Shown here one piece after another: positions 34,100 through 41,608 of a stretch of 64,000 nt of DNA (position 1 is its first letter; each line of letters begins with the position of its first letter). Source of the DNA: Nocardioides oleivorans (GTDB lineage Bacteria; Actinomycetota; Actinomycetes; Propionibacteriales; Nocardioidaceae); contig NZ_SDWT01000001.1 of the NCBI RefSeq assembly GCF_004137255.1, positions 1,922,001 through 1,986,000 of the forward strand. The letters run 5' to 3'. The position numbers and the translations under genes are program-made. The notes beneath the pieces were generated by a model. That model was given only the letters and a program-made list of their open reading frames with translations. It was not told where the DNA came from and did not search any database.

Positions 34100-35093
34100 T
34101 CGGGGTCACCGTCGCGGTCACCGTCGCGGTCACCGTCGCGGAGCGCTCGGCGTAGGAGCCGCGGCTCTCCGGCGACAGCCAGTCCTCGAAGTCCTGCCCG
34201 GTGAGCTCGGACAGGAGGCCGATGTCGTCGGCGTACTCGTCCACCAGCCGCTGCCGGCGCACGGCGTCGAGGCGGGGCCGGGCCGCCTCGGCGCGGTCGC
34301 TGAGCAGGCCGATGGTCCACGGGTGGACGCGACGCCACACCTCGGGCGGCGCGAACTGCCCGAGGCGTGCGCCACCGCGCACGAGCGGGCCGAAGACCTG
34401 GGGCCGCCACCCGGGCGGCACGAAGCTGCGCGAGTTGTCGCGGGGGATCGAGTCGACGAGTCCCTCGCGGATCCCGAGGAACCGGCTCACCCGGTCGACG
34501 GTCGCGCCGGGCTCGTCGACCAGGTCGCGGTAGCGCACGACCAGGATCCGCTGCGGGTCGACGTGGCGGTGCAGGTGCTGGAGCTGCTCGCCGTAGCGGC
34601 CCAGCTCGCCGTAGCGCCAGAACGGTGCCCAGCCGGCGCGGACGCGCTCGGCCTCGCGGCCGAAGGCCGTGATGAAGTCCGACTCCGGCTCGAGCCCGTC
34701 GGACCACAGGTGCATCCAGTTGCTGTAGGCGCGGTCGATCGGGTCACGGACCACGGCGACGAGGCGCACGTCGGGCAGGTCCTCGGCGATCCGGCGGTGG
34801 GCGCCCCGGCTCCAGAGGTAGAAGGGCGTGCTCTCGCCGCGCACCTGGTCGGGCCGCGCGCCCTCGAAGAGCGGGAAGTAGCGGTCGGCCCGCCAGATCC
34901 ACTCCTGCTGCGAGTGCTTGTCACCCGGTCCGCGCCACGCCGGCGGCGGGGCGCCGTCGCAGAGCCAGTACTTCGGCTCCTTGGGGTCGGACACGAAGAC
35001 GTCGGGGTGCTGCGCCAGCGCCGCGTGCAGGGCGGTCGTGCCGGCCTTGGGTGCTCCGATGACGAGGAAGTCGGGACGGGGTGCTCGGGTCAT
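34083..35093 (-). CDS. PAPS-dependent sulfotransferase
   Basis: A 336-aa sulfotransferase transferring sulfate from PAPS to a carbohydrate, lipid or small molecule. The 5'-phosphosulfate loop is LVIGAPKAGTTALHAAL (about residues 11-27), and the 3'-phosphate motif is VAVVRDPIDRAYSNWMH. ESTPFYLW and the C-terminal DxSRSFVPPGW-like segment are family features. The last ~15 residues come from a 12-bp triplication (34104-34139) encoding ATVT repeats. ATG 35093 has GGAG about six bases upstream. Confidence 0.9.
   Translation of the reverse strand: MTRAPRPDFLVIGAPKAGTTALHAALAQHPDVFVSDPKEPKYWLCDGAPPPAWRGPGDKHSQQEWIWRADRYFPLFEGARPDQVRGESTPFYLWSRGAHRRIAEDLPDVRLVAVVRDPIDRAYSNWMHLWSDGLEPESDFITAFGREAERVRAGWAPFWRYGELGRYGEQLQHLHRHVDPQRILVVRYRDLVDEPGATVDRVSRFLGIREGLVDSIPRDNSRSFVPPGWRPQVFGPLVRGGARLGQFAPPEVWRRVHPWTIGLLSDRAEAARPRLDAVRRQRLVDEYADDIGLLSELTGQDFEDWLSPESRGSYAERSATVTATVTATVTPISART
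34104..34139. repeat. Three exact 12-bp units in the sulfotransferase 3' end
   Basis: GGTCACCGTCGC is repeated three times without mismatch. On the minus strand it encodes A-T-V-T repeats at the C-terminus. In-frame copy-number change is possible. Confidence 0.95.
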
Positions 35094-35121
35094 GCTCGCT
35101 CCAGGGGTGATCTCGTCTTTG

Positions 35122-35129
35122 TAGACTAG
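35122..35129. promoter_or_regulatory. Overlapping divergent -10 boxes (TAGACTAG)
   Basis: TAGACT on the plus strand (35122-35127) and TAGTCT on the minus strand (35123-35128) overlap, facing the monooxygenase-like gene and the sulfotransferase respectively. Only one could be used at a time. Confidence 0.45.
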
Positions 35130-35146
35130 GTCACTCGACAATGGGA

Positions 35147-35159
35147 GACCAGAGTGGTC
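35147..35159. promoter_or_regulatory. Palindrome GACCAGAGTGGTC
   Basis: GACCA and TGGTC flank GAG, a perfect dyad between the sulfotransferase and the ABM-like gene. Its right half with flank, AGAGTGGTCG (35151-35160), is the reverse complement of CGACCACTCT at 33194-33203. Confidence 0.45.
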
Positions 35160-35215
35160 GGGATCTCGTCGCCGTCGGCTTCACCTCGCGCGCACGCGCG
35201 ACCGAGACTGGTGCC

Positions 35216-35770
35216 ATGACCGCCCCCGTCACCGTGTCCGTCACCCGTCACGTCGACCCACGGCACACGACGCAGATGCTGGCGTGGATGCAGGCGGGCA
35301 CCTCGATGGCGGAGAGGTTCGACGGCTTCCTCGGCTCGGGCTGGGTCCGCCCGAGCGTGGACTCGAGCGACTGGCACATGCTCTACCGCTTCGCCGACGC
35401 CGAGTCGCTCGCCGCCTGGGAGGCCTCCCCGCAGCGCGCCTGGTGGCTCGAGGCCGCGGCCGGTGACGTGGAGGAGAAGCGGCGCGAGCGTCGTACCGGC
35501 ATCGAGGGCTGGTTCGACGAGCCGGCGACCGTCGAGCACCTCAGCGTCGCCGCTCCGTCCGCGCCGCCGCGGTGGAAGCAGATGGTCGTCATCTTCATGG
35601 GGTTCTTCCCCCTGAGCCTGGCCGTCAACTTCGTCGTCGGCCACACGCCCCTCGTCGACTGGCCGCTCGTGCCGCGCGTTCTCGTGACGATCGTGGTGCT
35701 GACCCCGCTCATGACCTACGTCGTGCTGCCGTGGATCACGCGCCGGATGAGCTGGTGGCTGCACCGCTAG
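35216..35770 (+). CDS. Antibiotic-biosynthesis-monooxygenase-like protein with membrane tail
   Basis: A 184-aa protein. Residues 1-~95 form an ABM-type ferredoxin-like domain (VTVSVTRHVDPRHTTQMLAWM, WHMLYRFADAESLAAWEASPQR). Residues ~120-175 hold two hydrophobic helices (MVVIFMGFFPLSLAVNFVVG and VLVTIVVLTPLMTYVVLPWI). This ABM-plus-two-TM layout is known from uncharacterised bacterial proteins. GAGACT (35204-35209) ends six bases before ATG 35216; an in-frame ATG at 35141 behind the TAGACT box is an alternative start. Confidence 0.8.
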   Translation: MTAPVTVSVTRHVDPRHTTQMLAWMQAGTSMAERFDGFLGSGWVRPSVDSSDWHMLYRFADAESLAAWEASPQRAWWLEAAAGDVEEKRRERRTGIEGWFDEPATVEHLSVAAPSAPPRWKQMVVIFMGFFPLSLAVNFVVGHTPLVDWPLVPRVLVTIVVLTPLMTYVVLPWITRRMSWWLHR

Positions 35771-35777
35771 TCCCCGC

Positions 35778-35783
35778 TAGGCT
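35778..35783 (+). promoter_or_regulatory. -10 box TAGGCT, leaderless purC
   Basis: TAGGCT ends six bases before GTG 35790 and lies eight bases after the stop of the preceding gene. Confidence 0.65.
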
Positions 35784-35789
35784 CGGCGC

Positions 35790-36683
35790 GTGGCCGAGCT
35801 GAGCATTCCCACCGCCCCTGCGATCGACGGCACCACCCACCTGCACTCCGGCAAGGTGCGCGACCTCTACCGGATCGACTCCGGCGAGCACGAGGGCCGG
35901 CTGCTCATGGTCGCGAGCGACCGGATCTCGGCCTACGACTTCGTCCTCGACGCAGCGATCCCCGACAAGGGCGAGATCCTCACCCGGATGTCGCTGTGGT
36001 GGTTCGGGGAGCTCTCCGGGCTGGTGGGCAACCACGTCGTCTCGACCGACGTGCCGGCCTCCGTCGCCGGGCGCGCGCTGGTCTGCGAGCAGCTCGACAT
36101 GTTCCCGGTCGAGTGCGTGGCGCGCGGCTACCTCACCGGCTCCGGGCTGCTCGACTACCAGCGCACCGGCGAGGTCTGCGGCATCGCGCTGCCCGCCGGA
36201 CTGCAGGACGGCAGCCACCTCCCGTCGCCGATCTTCACCCCCGCCACGAAGGCCGACCTCGGTGACCACGACGAGAACGTCGACTACGAGGCGGTCGTCG
36301 AGGCCGTCGGTGACGACGCCGCAGCGGAGCTCCGGATGCTCACCATGGAGGTCTACGACAAGGCGCACGGCCTGGCGCGCGAGCGCGGGATCATCCTGGC
36401 CGACACCAAGCTCGAGTTCGGTCGGCGTCCGGACGGCACGACGATCCTCGCCGACGAGGTCCTCACCCCCGACTCGTCCCGTTTCTGGCCGGCGGCCGAC
36501 TGGCAGCCGGGCCGCGCCCAGGCGTCGTACGACAAGCAGGTCGTGCGGGACTGGCTCACCGGGGAGTCCGGCTGGGACCGCCACTCCGGCGAGGCTCCGC
36601 CGCCCCTGCCCGAGGCCGTCGTCGAGCGCACCCGGGCGAGGTACGTCGAGGCGTTCGAGCTGCTCACCGGGGAGCGGTTCTGA
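35790..36683 (+). CDS. purC: SAICAR synthetase
   Basis: A 297-aa ligase joining CAIR and aspartate in purine synthesis. Family blocks: HSGKVRDLY (ATP loop), LMVASDRISAYDFVL, VECVARGYLTGSG, PSPIFTPATKAD and LADTKLEFG with DEVLTPDSSRFW. The length fits the longer SAICAR synthetases of actinobacteria. The stop overlaps the likely CTG start of the SRPBCC gene. Confidence 0.97.
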   Translation: MAELSIPTAPAIDGTTHLHSGKVRDLYRIDSGEHEGRLLMVASDRISAYDFVLDAAIPDKGEILTRMSLWWFGELSGLVGNHVVSTDVPASVAGRALVCEQLDMFPVECVARGYLTGSGLLDYQRTGEVCGIALPAGLQDGSHLPSPIFTPATKADLGDHDENVDYEAVVEAVGDDAAAELRMLTMEVYDKAHGLARERGIILADTKLEFGRRPDGTTILADEVLTPDSSRFWPAADWQPGRAQASYDKQVVRDWLTGESGWDRHSGEAPPPLPEAVVERTRARYVEAFELLTGERF

Positions 36684-37120
36684 AGGGCCGGCGCATCGAC
36701 GCCACCGTCGAGCTGCCCGTCCCGGCCGAGACGGCCTTCCACTACCTCAGCGACCCGCGTCGCCGTCCCGAGTGGCAGTCCTCGCTGCTCTCGGTGGAGG
36801 TGCCGCCCGACGAGGAGCCGCACCTCGGGCAGACGTGGCGCGAGCGGACCGCGGTCGGCGTACGACCCCACATGGAGACCACCGACCTCGAGCCGGTCCG
36901 GCTGTGGGCCGAGCGCGGCAGCTGGCGTGGCGTCACCGCGACCCTGGCGCTGCGGTTCTCCGACGTGCCCGGCGGCTGTCGGGTGCACGCCACGGGCGAG
37001 GTGACCGGTCGCGGTGCGTGGGCCTTCCCCGCGGCCGCAGCCGGGCTGCTGGCGTCGACGGCCATCGCCGCCGACCTCAGGAAGGCCGGTCGGATCATGG
37101 CCGAGCGCGCCGGTCGGTGA
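36680..37120 (+). CDS. SRPBCC (polyketide-cyclase-like) protein with probable CTG start
   Basis: A 146-aa START-like lipid-binding fold. The frame reads GRRIDATVELPVPAETAFHYL, LSDPRRRPEWQSSL, then ...ETTDLEPVRLWAERG and a C-terminal AWAFPAAAAGLLASTAIAADL helix. The conserved first beta strand starts right at the purC stop, and no ATG, GTG or TTG occurs in frame before it. The only codon that keeps the strand is CTG at 36680, forming CTGA with the purC stop. GTG 36794 would delete the first 38 residues. Translational coupling to purC is likely. Confidence 0.65.
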   Translation: MKGRRIDATVELPVPAETAFHYLSDPRRRPEWQSSLLSVEVPPDEEPHLGQTWRERTAVGVRPHMETTDLEPVRLWAERGSWRGVTATLALRFSDVPGGCRVHATGEVTGRGAWAFPAAAAGLLASTAIAADLRKAGRIMAERAGR

Positions 37121-37140
37121 CGCGCGTCACGACCGGTCGG

Positions 37141-37146
37141 TAGGTT
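37141..37146 (+). promoter_or_regulatory. -10 box TAGGTT, leaderless acyl-CoA ligase
   Basis: TAGGTT ends six bases before ATG 37153. Confidence 0.65.
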
Positions 37147-37152
37147 GTCGTC

Positions 37153-38715
37153 ATGTCGAACCTCGCCTCGCTGCTCGAAGGATCCGCCGCGTCCCACCCG
37201 GACCGCACCGCCGTCGTCCTCGGGGACACCCGCCTGACCTACGCACAGGTCGACGCAGCGGCCAACCAGGTGGCCAACCTGCTGGTCTCGCGAGGCATCG
37301 AGCCGGGCGACAAGGTGGCGCTGAGCTGCCCGAACCTGCCCTACTTCCCGATCGTCTACTACGGCATCCTCAAGGCCGGCGCCACGGTCGTCCCGCTCAA
37401 CGTCCTGCTCAAGGGGCGGGAGGTGGCCTACCACCTCGACGACTCGGACGCGAAGGCCTACTTCTGCTTCCAGGGCACGCCCGACCTGCCGATCGGCACG
37501 GAGGGCCACGCCGGCTTCGAGCAGACCGACTCGTGCGAGCACTTCTTCGTGGTCACCGCCGACCCGGCCGCGGAGTCGCCGATCGAGGGGACCGAGACCC
37601 TCGGCCAGGCGCTGAAGGACCAGCTCCCGATCTTCGAGACGGTGGAGGTCGACGGCGACGACACGGCGGTCATCCTCTACACCTCGGGCACCACCGGCCA
37701 GCCCAAGGGCGCCGAGCTGATGCACCGCAACATGGTCTCCAACGCGCTCAGCAGCGACGCCCTCTTCGGGGCCGACGCGGAGAACCCCGACACGCTTCTG
37801 TGCGTGCTGCCGCTCTTCCACTCCTTCGGCCAGACCGTCATCCAGAACGCCGGCTTCGCGTTCGGCGGCACCGTCGTGCTGCTGCCGCGGTTCGAGGCCG
37901 GCCCCGCGCTCGCGCTGATGGACCGCGAGGACGTCACCTTCTTCGCCGGCGTCCCGACGATGTACTGGGGGCTGCTCGGCGCGCTCGACGACTCCGGCGT
38001 CGACGTGAAGAAGCTCGCCAGCACCCTGCGGGTGGCTGCGGCCGGTGGCTCGGCGCTGCCGGTCGAGGTGCACAAGGACTTCGAGCGCCGCTTCGGCGTG
38101 ACCATCCTCGAGGGGTACGGCCTGTCCGAGACGTCGCCGGTCGCGAGCTTCTCGGTCTACGGCGAGCCCGCCCGCGTCGGATCGATCGGCAAGCCGATCC
38201 CCGGTGTCGAGATGAAGCTGATCAACCCCGAGCCCGGCGTGCGCGAGGACCTCGAGGGCGACGACGTGGTCGGCGAGATCGCGATCAAGGGCCCGAACAT
38301 CATGAAGGGCTACTACGGCCGGCCCGACGCGACCGCCGAGGCGATCGTCGACGGCTGGTTCCGCTCCGGCGACCTCGGCCGCAAGGACGAGGACGGCTGG
38401 TACTACATCGTCGACCGGTCCAAGGACATGATCATCCGCGGTGGCTACAACGTGTACCCCCGCGAGATCGAGGAGGTCCTGCTGACCCACCCCGACGTCT
38501 CGCTCGCCGCCGTCATCGGCGTGCCCCACGAGAGCCACGGTGAGGAGATCAAGGCCGTCGTGATCCGCAACGACGGCGCGACGGTCACCGAGGACGAGCT
38601 CGTCGCGTGGGGCAAGGAGCAGATGGCGGGCTACAAGTACCCCCGGATCGTCGAGTTCGTCGACGCCCTCCCGATGACCGCCACCGGCAAGATCCTGAAG
38701 CGCGAGCTCAGCTGA
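37153..38715 (+). CDS. Long-chain fatty-acid-CoA ligase-like enzyme
   Basis: A 520-aa ANL-superfamily adenylating enzyme activating a carboxylate (probably a fatty acid) with ATP and CoA. The ATP loop ILYTSGTTGQPKG is at residues 174-186. EGYGLSETSPV, GWFRSGDLG, DRSKDMIIRGGYNVYPREIE and the catalytic Lys in PMTATGKILKREL are all present. The chain length preferred cannot be read. A 61-residue membrane protein follows with a one-base overlap. Confidence 0.92.
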   Translation: MSNLASLLEGSAASHPDRTAVVLGDTRLTYAQVDAAANQVANLLVSRGIEPGDKVALSCPNLPYFPIVYYGILKAGATVVPLNVLLKGREVAYHLDDSDAKAYFCFQGTPDLPIGTEGHAGFEQTDSCEHFFVVTADPAAESPIEGTETLGQALKDQLPIFETVEVDGDDTAVILYTSGTTGQPKGAELMHRNMVSNALSSDALFGADAENPDTLLCVLPLFHSFGQTVIQNAGFAFGGTVVLLPRFEAGPALALMDREDVTFFAGVPTMYWGLLGALDDSGVDVKKLASTLRVAAAGGSALPVEVHKDFERRFGVTILEGYGLSETSPVASFSVYGEPARVGSIGKPIPGVEMKLINPEPGVREDLEGDDVVGEIAIKGPNIMKGYYGRPDATAEAIVDGWFRSGDLGRKDEDGWYYIVDRSKDMIIRGGYNVYPREIEEVLLTHPDVSLAAVIGVPHESHGEEIKAVVIRNDGATVTEDELVAWGKEQMAGYKYPRIVEFVDALPMTATGKILKRELS

Positions 38716-38900
38716 TGCGGGCCCTCTTCATCGCCCTCGGCGTGGTGATGGTGCTCGTCGGCGCGCTCTGGACCGGCCAGGGCCTCGGCTACATCGGCGG
38801 CAGCGCGATGACCGACCAGACCATCTGGGCGATCATCGGCCCCCTGCTCGCCGGCCTCGGCGTCGGGCTCGCGATCACCGCCGCCCGTCGCCCGCACTAG
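38715..38900 (+). CDS. Small two-helix membrane protein
   Basis: A 61-aa protein with two hydrophobic segments: FIALGVVMVLVGALWTGQGL and IIGPLLAGLGVGLAITAA. ATG 38715 overlaps the ligase stop as TGATG, so it is translationally coupled. Small proteins of this type (MRxLxxxLGVxMxxxGxLWTLQGLGYIGGSxM) are common in actinobacteria, without known function. Confidence 0.8.
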   Translation: MRALFIALGVVMVLVGALWTGQGLGYIGGSAMTDQTIWAIIGPLLAGLGVGLAITAARRPH

Positions 38901-38906
38901 GTCCCT

Positions 38907-38938
38907 ACTTCGGGAGTCACCGGATATCCGGTGACTCC
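38907..38938 (+). repeat. Copy 4 (deleted) of the palindromic intergenic repeat
   Basis: Has only the first bases ACTTCG of the element joined directly to the terminal palindrome (38913-38938, perfect arms of 13 bases around the GGATATCC centre). The ~50-bp middle present in the other copies is missing. Confidence 0.85.
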
Positions 38939-38943
38939 GTTCG

Positions 38944-39000
38944 TCCGGGGAACCGTCGGGTCGTCGGCGGCCGAGCGGGACGACCCGTGGGTTCCCCGGA
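38944..39000 (+). repeat. Left flanking repeat and hairpin of the endonuclease-like gene
   Basis: The 22-base arm 38944-38965 (TCCGGGGAACCGTCGGGTCG onward) pairs with 38979-39000 with three mismatches in the middle. Its first 24 bases (38944-38967) recur as a direct repeat at 40099-40122 with two substitutions. Confidence 0.85.
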
Positions 39001-39063
39001 TCGGCTGTCCACAGGCCGCGACGGGTCGGTGTCGAGGGTCCGGTCGGTGGGCAGGACGCCCGC

Positions 39064-40131
39064 ATGGACGACAACTGGCACCCGTGCTGCCCACCGGCGA
39101 CAGGCCTGGTGGCGCCCGTACGCCGCTGGGCCGAGGGCCGCGAGGGGCCGAGCGCCGGTCGTGTGCGAGGCCCCGGGTTCCTCGCGGTGAGCCGCGGATG
39201 GCACGTGCCCGCCGACACCCCGCGCACGCCCGAGCAGCGGGCGTTCGAGGTGGGTTGCCTGCTGCCGACGAGCGGGATGCTCACCGGCTGGGCGGCACTG
39301 CGCCTGGCCGGTGCGAGCTACTTCGAGGGCGTGGAGCCGGACCGGCGCACGCCGCTCCCGGTCCCGGTGCTGCTGCCCCACGCCAGGCGGCTTCGCGGGC
39401 CGGCAGTAGTGGTCGCCCGCACCCGCCGTGAGCTGCCGGACCCGATCGTGAGGTACGGCGTCAGGTGCGCTCCGAACGACGTCGCGCTCCTGCACGAGAT
39501 CCGTCGTGCCTCCTCAGCCCGAGCCGCCGGGGTGATGGTCGACATGGCGCTGGCGGCAGGAGTCGTGGAGCGTCCGGTGCTGCGCGGGCTCGTGCGGGAC
39601 GTCCGGCTCCCGGCGCACGCGACATACGCACTCGGGCGCGCGTGCGCGGAGTGCCGCTCGCCCAGGGAGTCGGCGATGCTCCAGGTGTGGGAGTCCGTCG
39701 CAGGGCTGCCCCGGCCCCTGATGAACCGCGAGGTGCGCGACCTGTCGGGGCGGCTGCTCGCGGTCGTGGACCTGCTCGACGTGGACGCCGGGGTGTGCGG
39801 CGAGTTCAACGGCTCTGCTCATCGGTCCGCACGGCGCCAGTCCCGGGACGAGAAGCGCCACGCCGATCTCAGAGCCGTCGGTCTGGAGACCTTCGCGGTC
39901 GTGGGCTCCGACTCCGACGACGTGCAGGTCGAGCGGATGCACGCCGCCCGCGGACGCGCTCTGTGGCTGCCCGGGTCCGAGCGTCGGTGGCGCGTCGGAG
40001 CCTTCGTCCCGGCCCCGCCGCTGGCCCCGGTCGACACGGAGGAGGCCGAGCGCGAGGTGATCATGCTCGAGCACTACGCCGCGCTCGAGGACCGCAGGTC
40101 CGGGGAACCGTCGAGTCCTCGGAGTCGGTGA
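39064..40131 (+). CDS. Endonuclease-like protein (AbiEi/DUF559-like), unknown function
   Basis: A 355-aa protein. The N-terminal half has an AbiEi-like look (LAVSRGWHVPADTPRTPEQR, TSGMLTGWAALRLAGASYFEG, then RTRRELPDPIVRYGVRCAP). The C-terminal ~120 residues resemble a Vsr/DUF559-type restriction-endonuclease-like fold: SPRESAMLQVWESV, LAVVDLLDVDAGVCGEFNG, RRQSRDEKRHADLRAVGLETFAVVGSD. The E-x-K of a PD-(D/E)xK site would be EFN here, so the catalytic Lys may be lost or placed elsewhere (DEKRH). It is bracketed by 24-bp direct repeats with hairpins, unlike any neighbour. No ribosome-binding site is obvious for ATG 39064. Confidence 0.65.
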   Translation: MDDNWHPCCPPATGLVAPVRRWAEGREGPSAGRVRGPGFLAVSRGWHVPADTPRTPEQRAFEVGCLLPTSGMLTGWAALRLAGASYFEGVEPDRRTPLPVPVLLPHARRLRGPAVVVARTRRELPDPIVRYGVRCAPNDVALLHEIRRASSARAAGVMVDMALAAGVVERPVLRGLVRDVRLPAHATYALGRACAECRSPRESAMLQVWESVAGLPRPLMNREVRDLSGRLLAVVDLLDVDAGVCGEFNGSAHRSARRQSRDEKRHADLRAVGLETFAVVGSDSDDVQVERMHAARGRALWLPGSERRWRVGAFVPAPPLAPVDTEEAEREVIMLEHYAALEDRRSGEPSSPRSR

Positions 40132-40152
40132 TCTGCCACCCGACGGTTCCCC
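40099..40152 (+). repeat. Right flanking repeat and hairpin of the endonuclease-like gene
   Basis: Direct repeat 40099-40122 matches 38944-38967 at 22 of 24 positions. GGGGAACCGTCGAGT (40102-40116) pairs with ACCCGACGGTTCCCC (40138-40152) at 14 of 15. The gene's last codons and its TGA stop (40129-40131) lie within this structure, so it may also terminate transcription. Confidence 0.85.
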
Positions 40153-40213
40153 AGCCCGGCGTCGTACCCGTCCGCGCGAGCCGCCCGAGTCGGAGGACGA
40201 CGCCACCCTTCAC

Positions 40214-40219
40214 TAGAAT
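40214..40219 (+). promoter_or_regulatory. -10 box TAGAAT of purSQ
   Basis: TAGAAT lies 38 bases before purS GTG 40258, whose AGGAG site is at 40247-40251. A short conventional leader is predicted. Confidence 0.55.
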
Positions 40220-40257
40220 CGGCCTCGCCCACCCCAGCCTGTCCCCAGGAGCGCCAC

Positions 40258-40500
40258 GTGGCTCGCTACGTCGTTGATGTCATGCCCAAGCCCGAGATCC
40301 TCGACCCCCAGGGCAAGGCGGTGCTCGGAGCGCTGCCGCGGCTCGGCTTCGCGGGGGTCAGGGACGTGCGGCAGGGCAAGCGGTTCGAGGTCGACCTCGA
40401 GGGCGAGCCCAGCGACGCGCTGCTCGCAGAGGTCCGCGAGATGGCCGAGAAGCTGCTGTCGAACCCGGTCATCGAGGACTTCGAGGTGCACGTCCAGTGA
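40258..40500 (+). CDS. purS: FGAM synthase subunit PurS
   Basis: An 80-aa PurS, the small structural subunit that bridges PurQ and the small-type PurL in the formylglycinamidine synthase complex. The [23 protein letters not shown] start and [14 protein letters not shown] block are typical. It has AGGAG upstream and overlaps purQ by four bases (GTGA). Confidence 0.96.
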   Translation: MARYVVDVMPKPEILDPQGKAVLGALPRLGFAGVRDVRQGKRFEVDLEGEPSDALLAEVREMAEKLLSNPVIEDFEVHVQ

Positions 40501-41165
40501 GGGTCGGGGTCGTCACCTTCCCAGGCTCGCTCGACGACGTCGACGCGCGCCGGGCGGTCACCGTCGGCGGCAACGAGGCGGTGGCCCTGTGGCACGGCGA
40601 CGACGACCTCAAGGGCGTCGACGCGGTCGTCCTGCCCGGTGGCTTCTCCTACGGCGACTACCTCCGCTGCGGTGCGATCTCCCGCTTCGCGCCGGTCATG
40701 ACCCCGATCATCGAGGCTGCCGGCCAGGGCCTGCCCGTGCTCGGCATCTGCAACGGCTTCCAGATCCTCTGCGAGTCGCACCTGCTGCCCGGCGCCCTGA
40801 TCCGCAACGACCACCGCAAGTTCGTCTGCCGTGACCAGCGGCTGCGCATCGAGCGCGTCGACACCCCGTGGACGTCGTCGTACGCCGCCGGGGCCGAGGT
40901 CACGATCGTCCTCAAGAACGGCGAGGGCGGCTTCGTCGCCGACGAGCCCACCCTCGACATGCTCGAGGGCGAGGGCCGCGTCGTCGCGCGCTACCTCGAC
41001 GACAACCCCAACGGGTCGCTCCGTGACATCGCCGGCATCTCCAACGAGCGCGGCAACGTCGTCGGCCTCATGCCCCACCCCGAGCACGCGGTCGAGGAGC
41101 TCACCGGCCCCGGCACCGACGGGCTCGGCTTCTTCACCTCGCTCGCCGCCCAGGTCTTCGTGTGA
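40497..41165 (+). CDS. purQ: FGAM synthase glutaminase subunit PurQ
   Basis: A 222-aa class I glutamine amidotransferase supplying ammonia to PurL. The nucleophile is Cys85 ([10 protein letters not shown]); His194 and Glu196 (LMPHPEHA) complete the triad. [17 protein letters not shown] is a PurQ signature. It overlaps purS and the DUF3817 gene by GTGA on each side. The synthetase subunit purL lies 5.2 kb downstream, separated by the secretion-related genes. Confidence 0.97.
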   Translation: MRVGVVTFPGSLDDVDARRAVTVGGNEAVALWHGDDDLKGVDAVVLPGGFSYGDYLRCGAISRFAPVMTPIIEAAGQGLPVLGICNGFQILCESHLLPGALIRNDHRKFVCRDQRLRIERVDTPWTSSYAAGAEVTIVLKNGEGGFVADEPTLDMLEGEGRVVARYLDDNPNGSLRDIAGISNERGNVVGLMPHPEHAVEELTGPGTDGLGFFTSLAAQVFV

Positions 41166-41605
41166 GCCCCACCCGTCTCTACCGCCTCGTCGCGCGCGCC
41201 GAGGCCGTCACGTGGGCGCTGCTCCTGACGGGCATGTTCCTCAAGTACGTCACCGAGACCACCGAGCTCGGCGTCCGGATCGGCGGCATGGTCCACGGCG
41301 TCGTGTTCATCGCCTACTGCCTGACCACCGTGCTCCTCTGGGTCGACCAGAGGTGGACGCCCGGCCGCCTCGCGCTGGGCCTGCTCGCCGCGATCCCGCC
41401 GTTCGTGACGATCGCCTTCGAGCGGTACGCCGAGCGCGCGGGGCTGCTCGGCGACGAGTGGCGTCTGCGCACCGAGTCGCCCACCGGGCTCCTCGAGAAG
41501 CCCACTGCCTGGCTGCTCCGCCGCCCGGCGCAGGGCCTGCTCGTCGGGATCATCGCCGTCGCCGGCCTCACCGGCGTCGCGCTGGTGGTCGGCCCTCCGG
41601 CGTAG
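41162..41605 (+). CDS. DUF3817 membrane protein
   Basis: A 147-aa protein with three to four hydrophobic helices ([76 protein letters not shown]). [17 protein letters not shown] and IPPFxTIxFExY are DUF3817 (YdzA-like) hallmarks. It is translationally coupled to purQ (GTGA), a linkage also seen in other actinobacteria (from memory). Three bases separate its stop from that of the convergent hydrolase. Confidence 0.9.
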   Translation: MSPTRLYRLVARAEAVTWALLLTGMFLKYVTETTELGVRIGGMVHGVVFIAYCLTTVLLWVDQRWTPGRLALGLLAAIPPFVTIAFERYAERAGLLGDEWRLRTESPTGLLEKPTAWLLRRPAQGLLVGIIAVAGLTGVALVVGPPA

Positions 41606-41608
41606 CCG

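Noticed and set aside
38907..40152. The repeats around the endonuclease-like gene as a CRISPR array or an IS element
   Set aside because: There are only two repeat copies ~1.15 kb apart, no spacers, no cas genes and no transposase motif.
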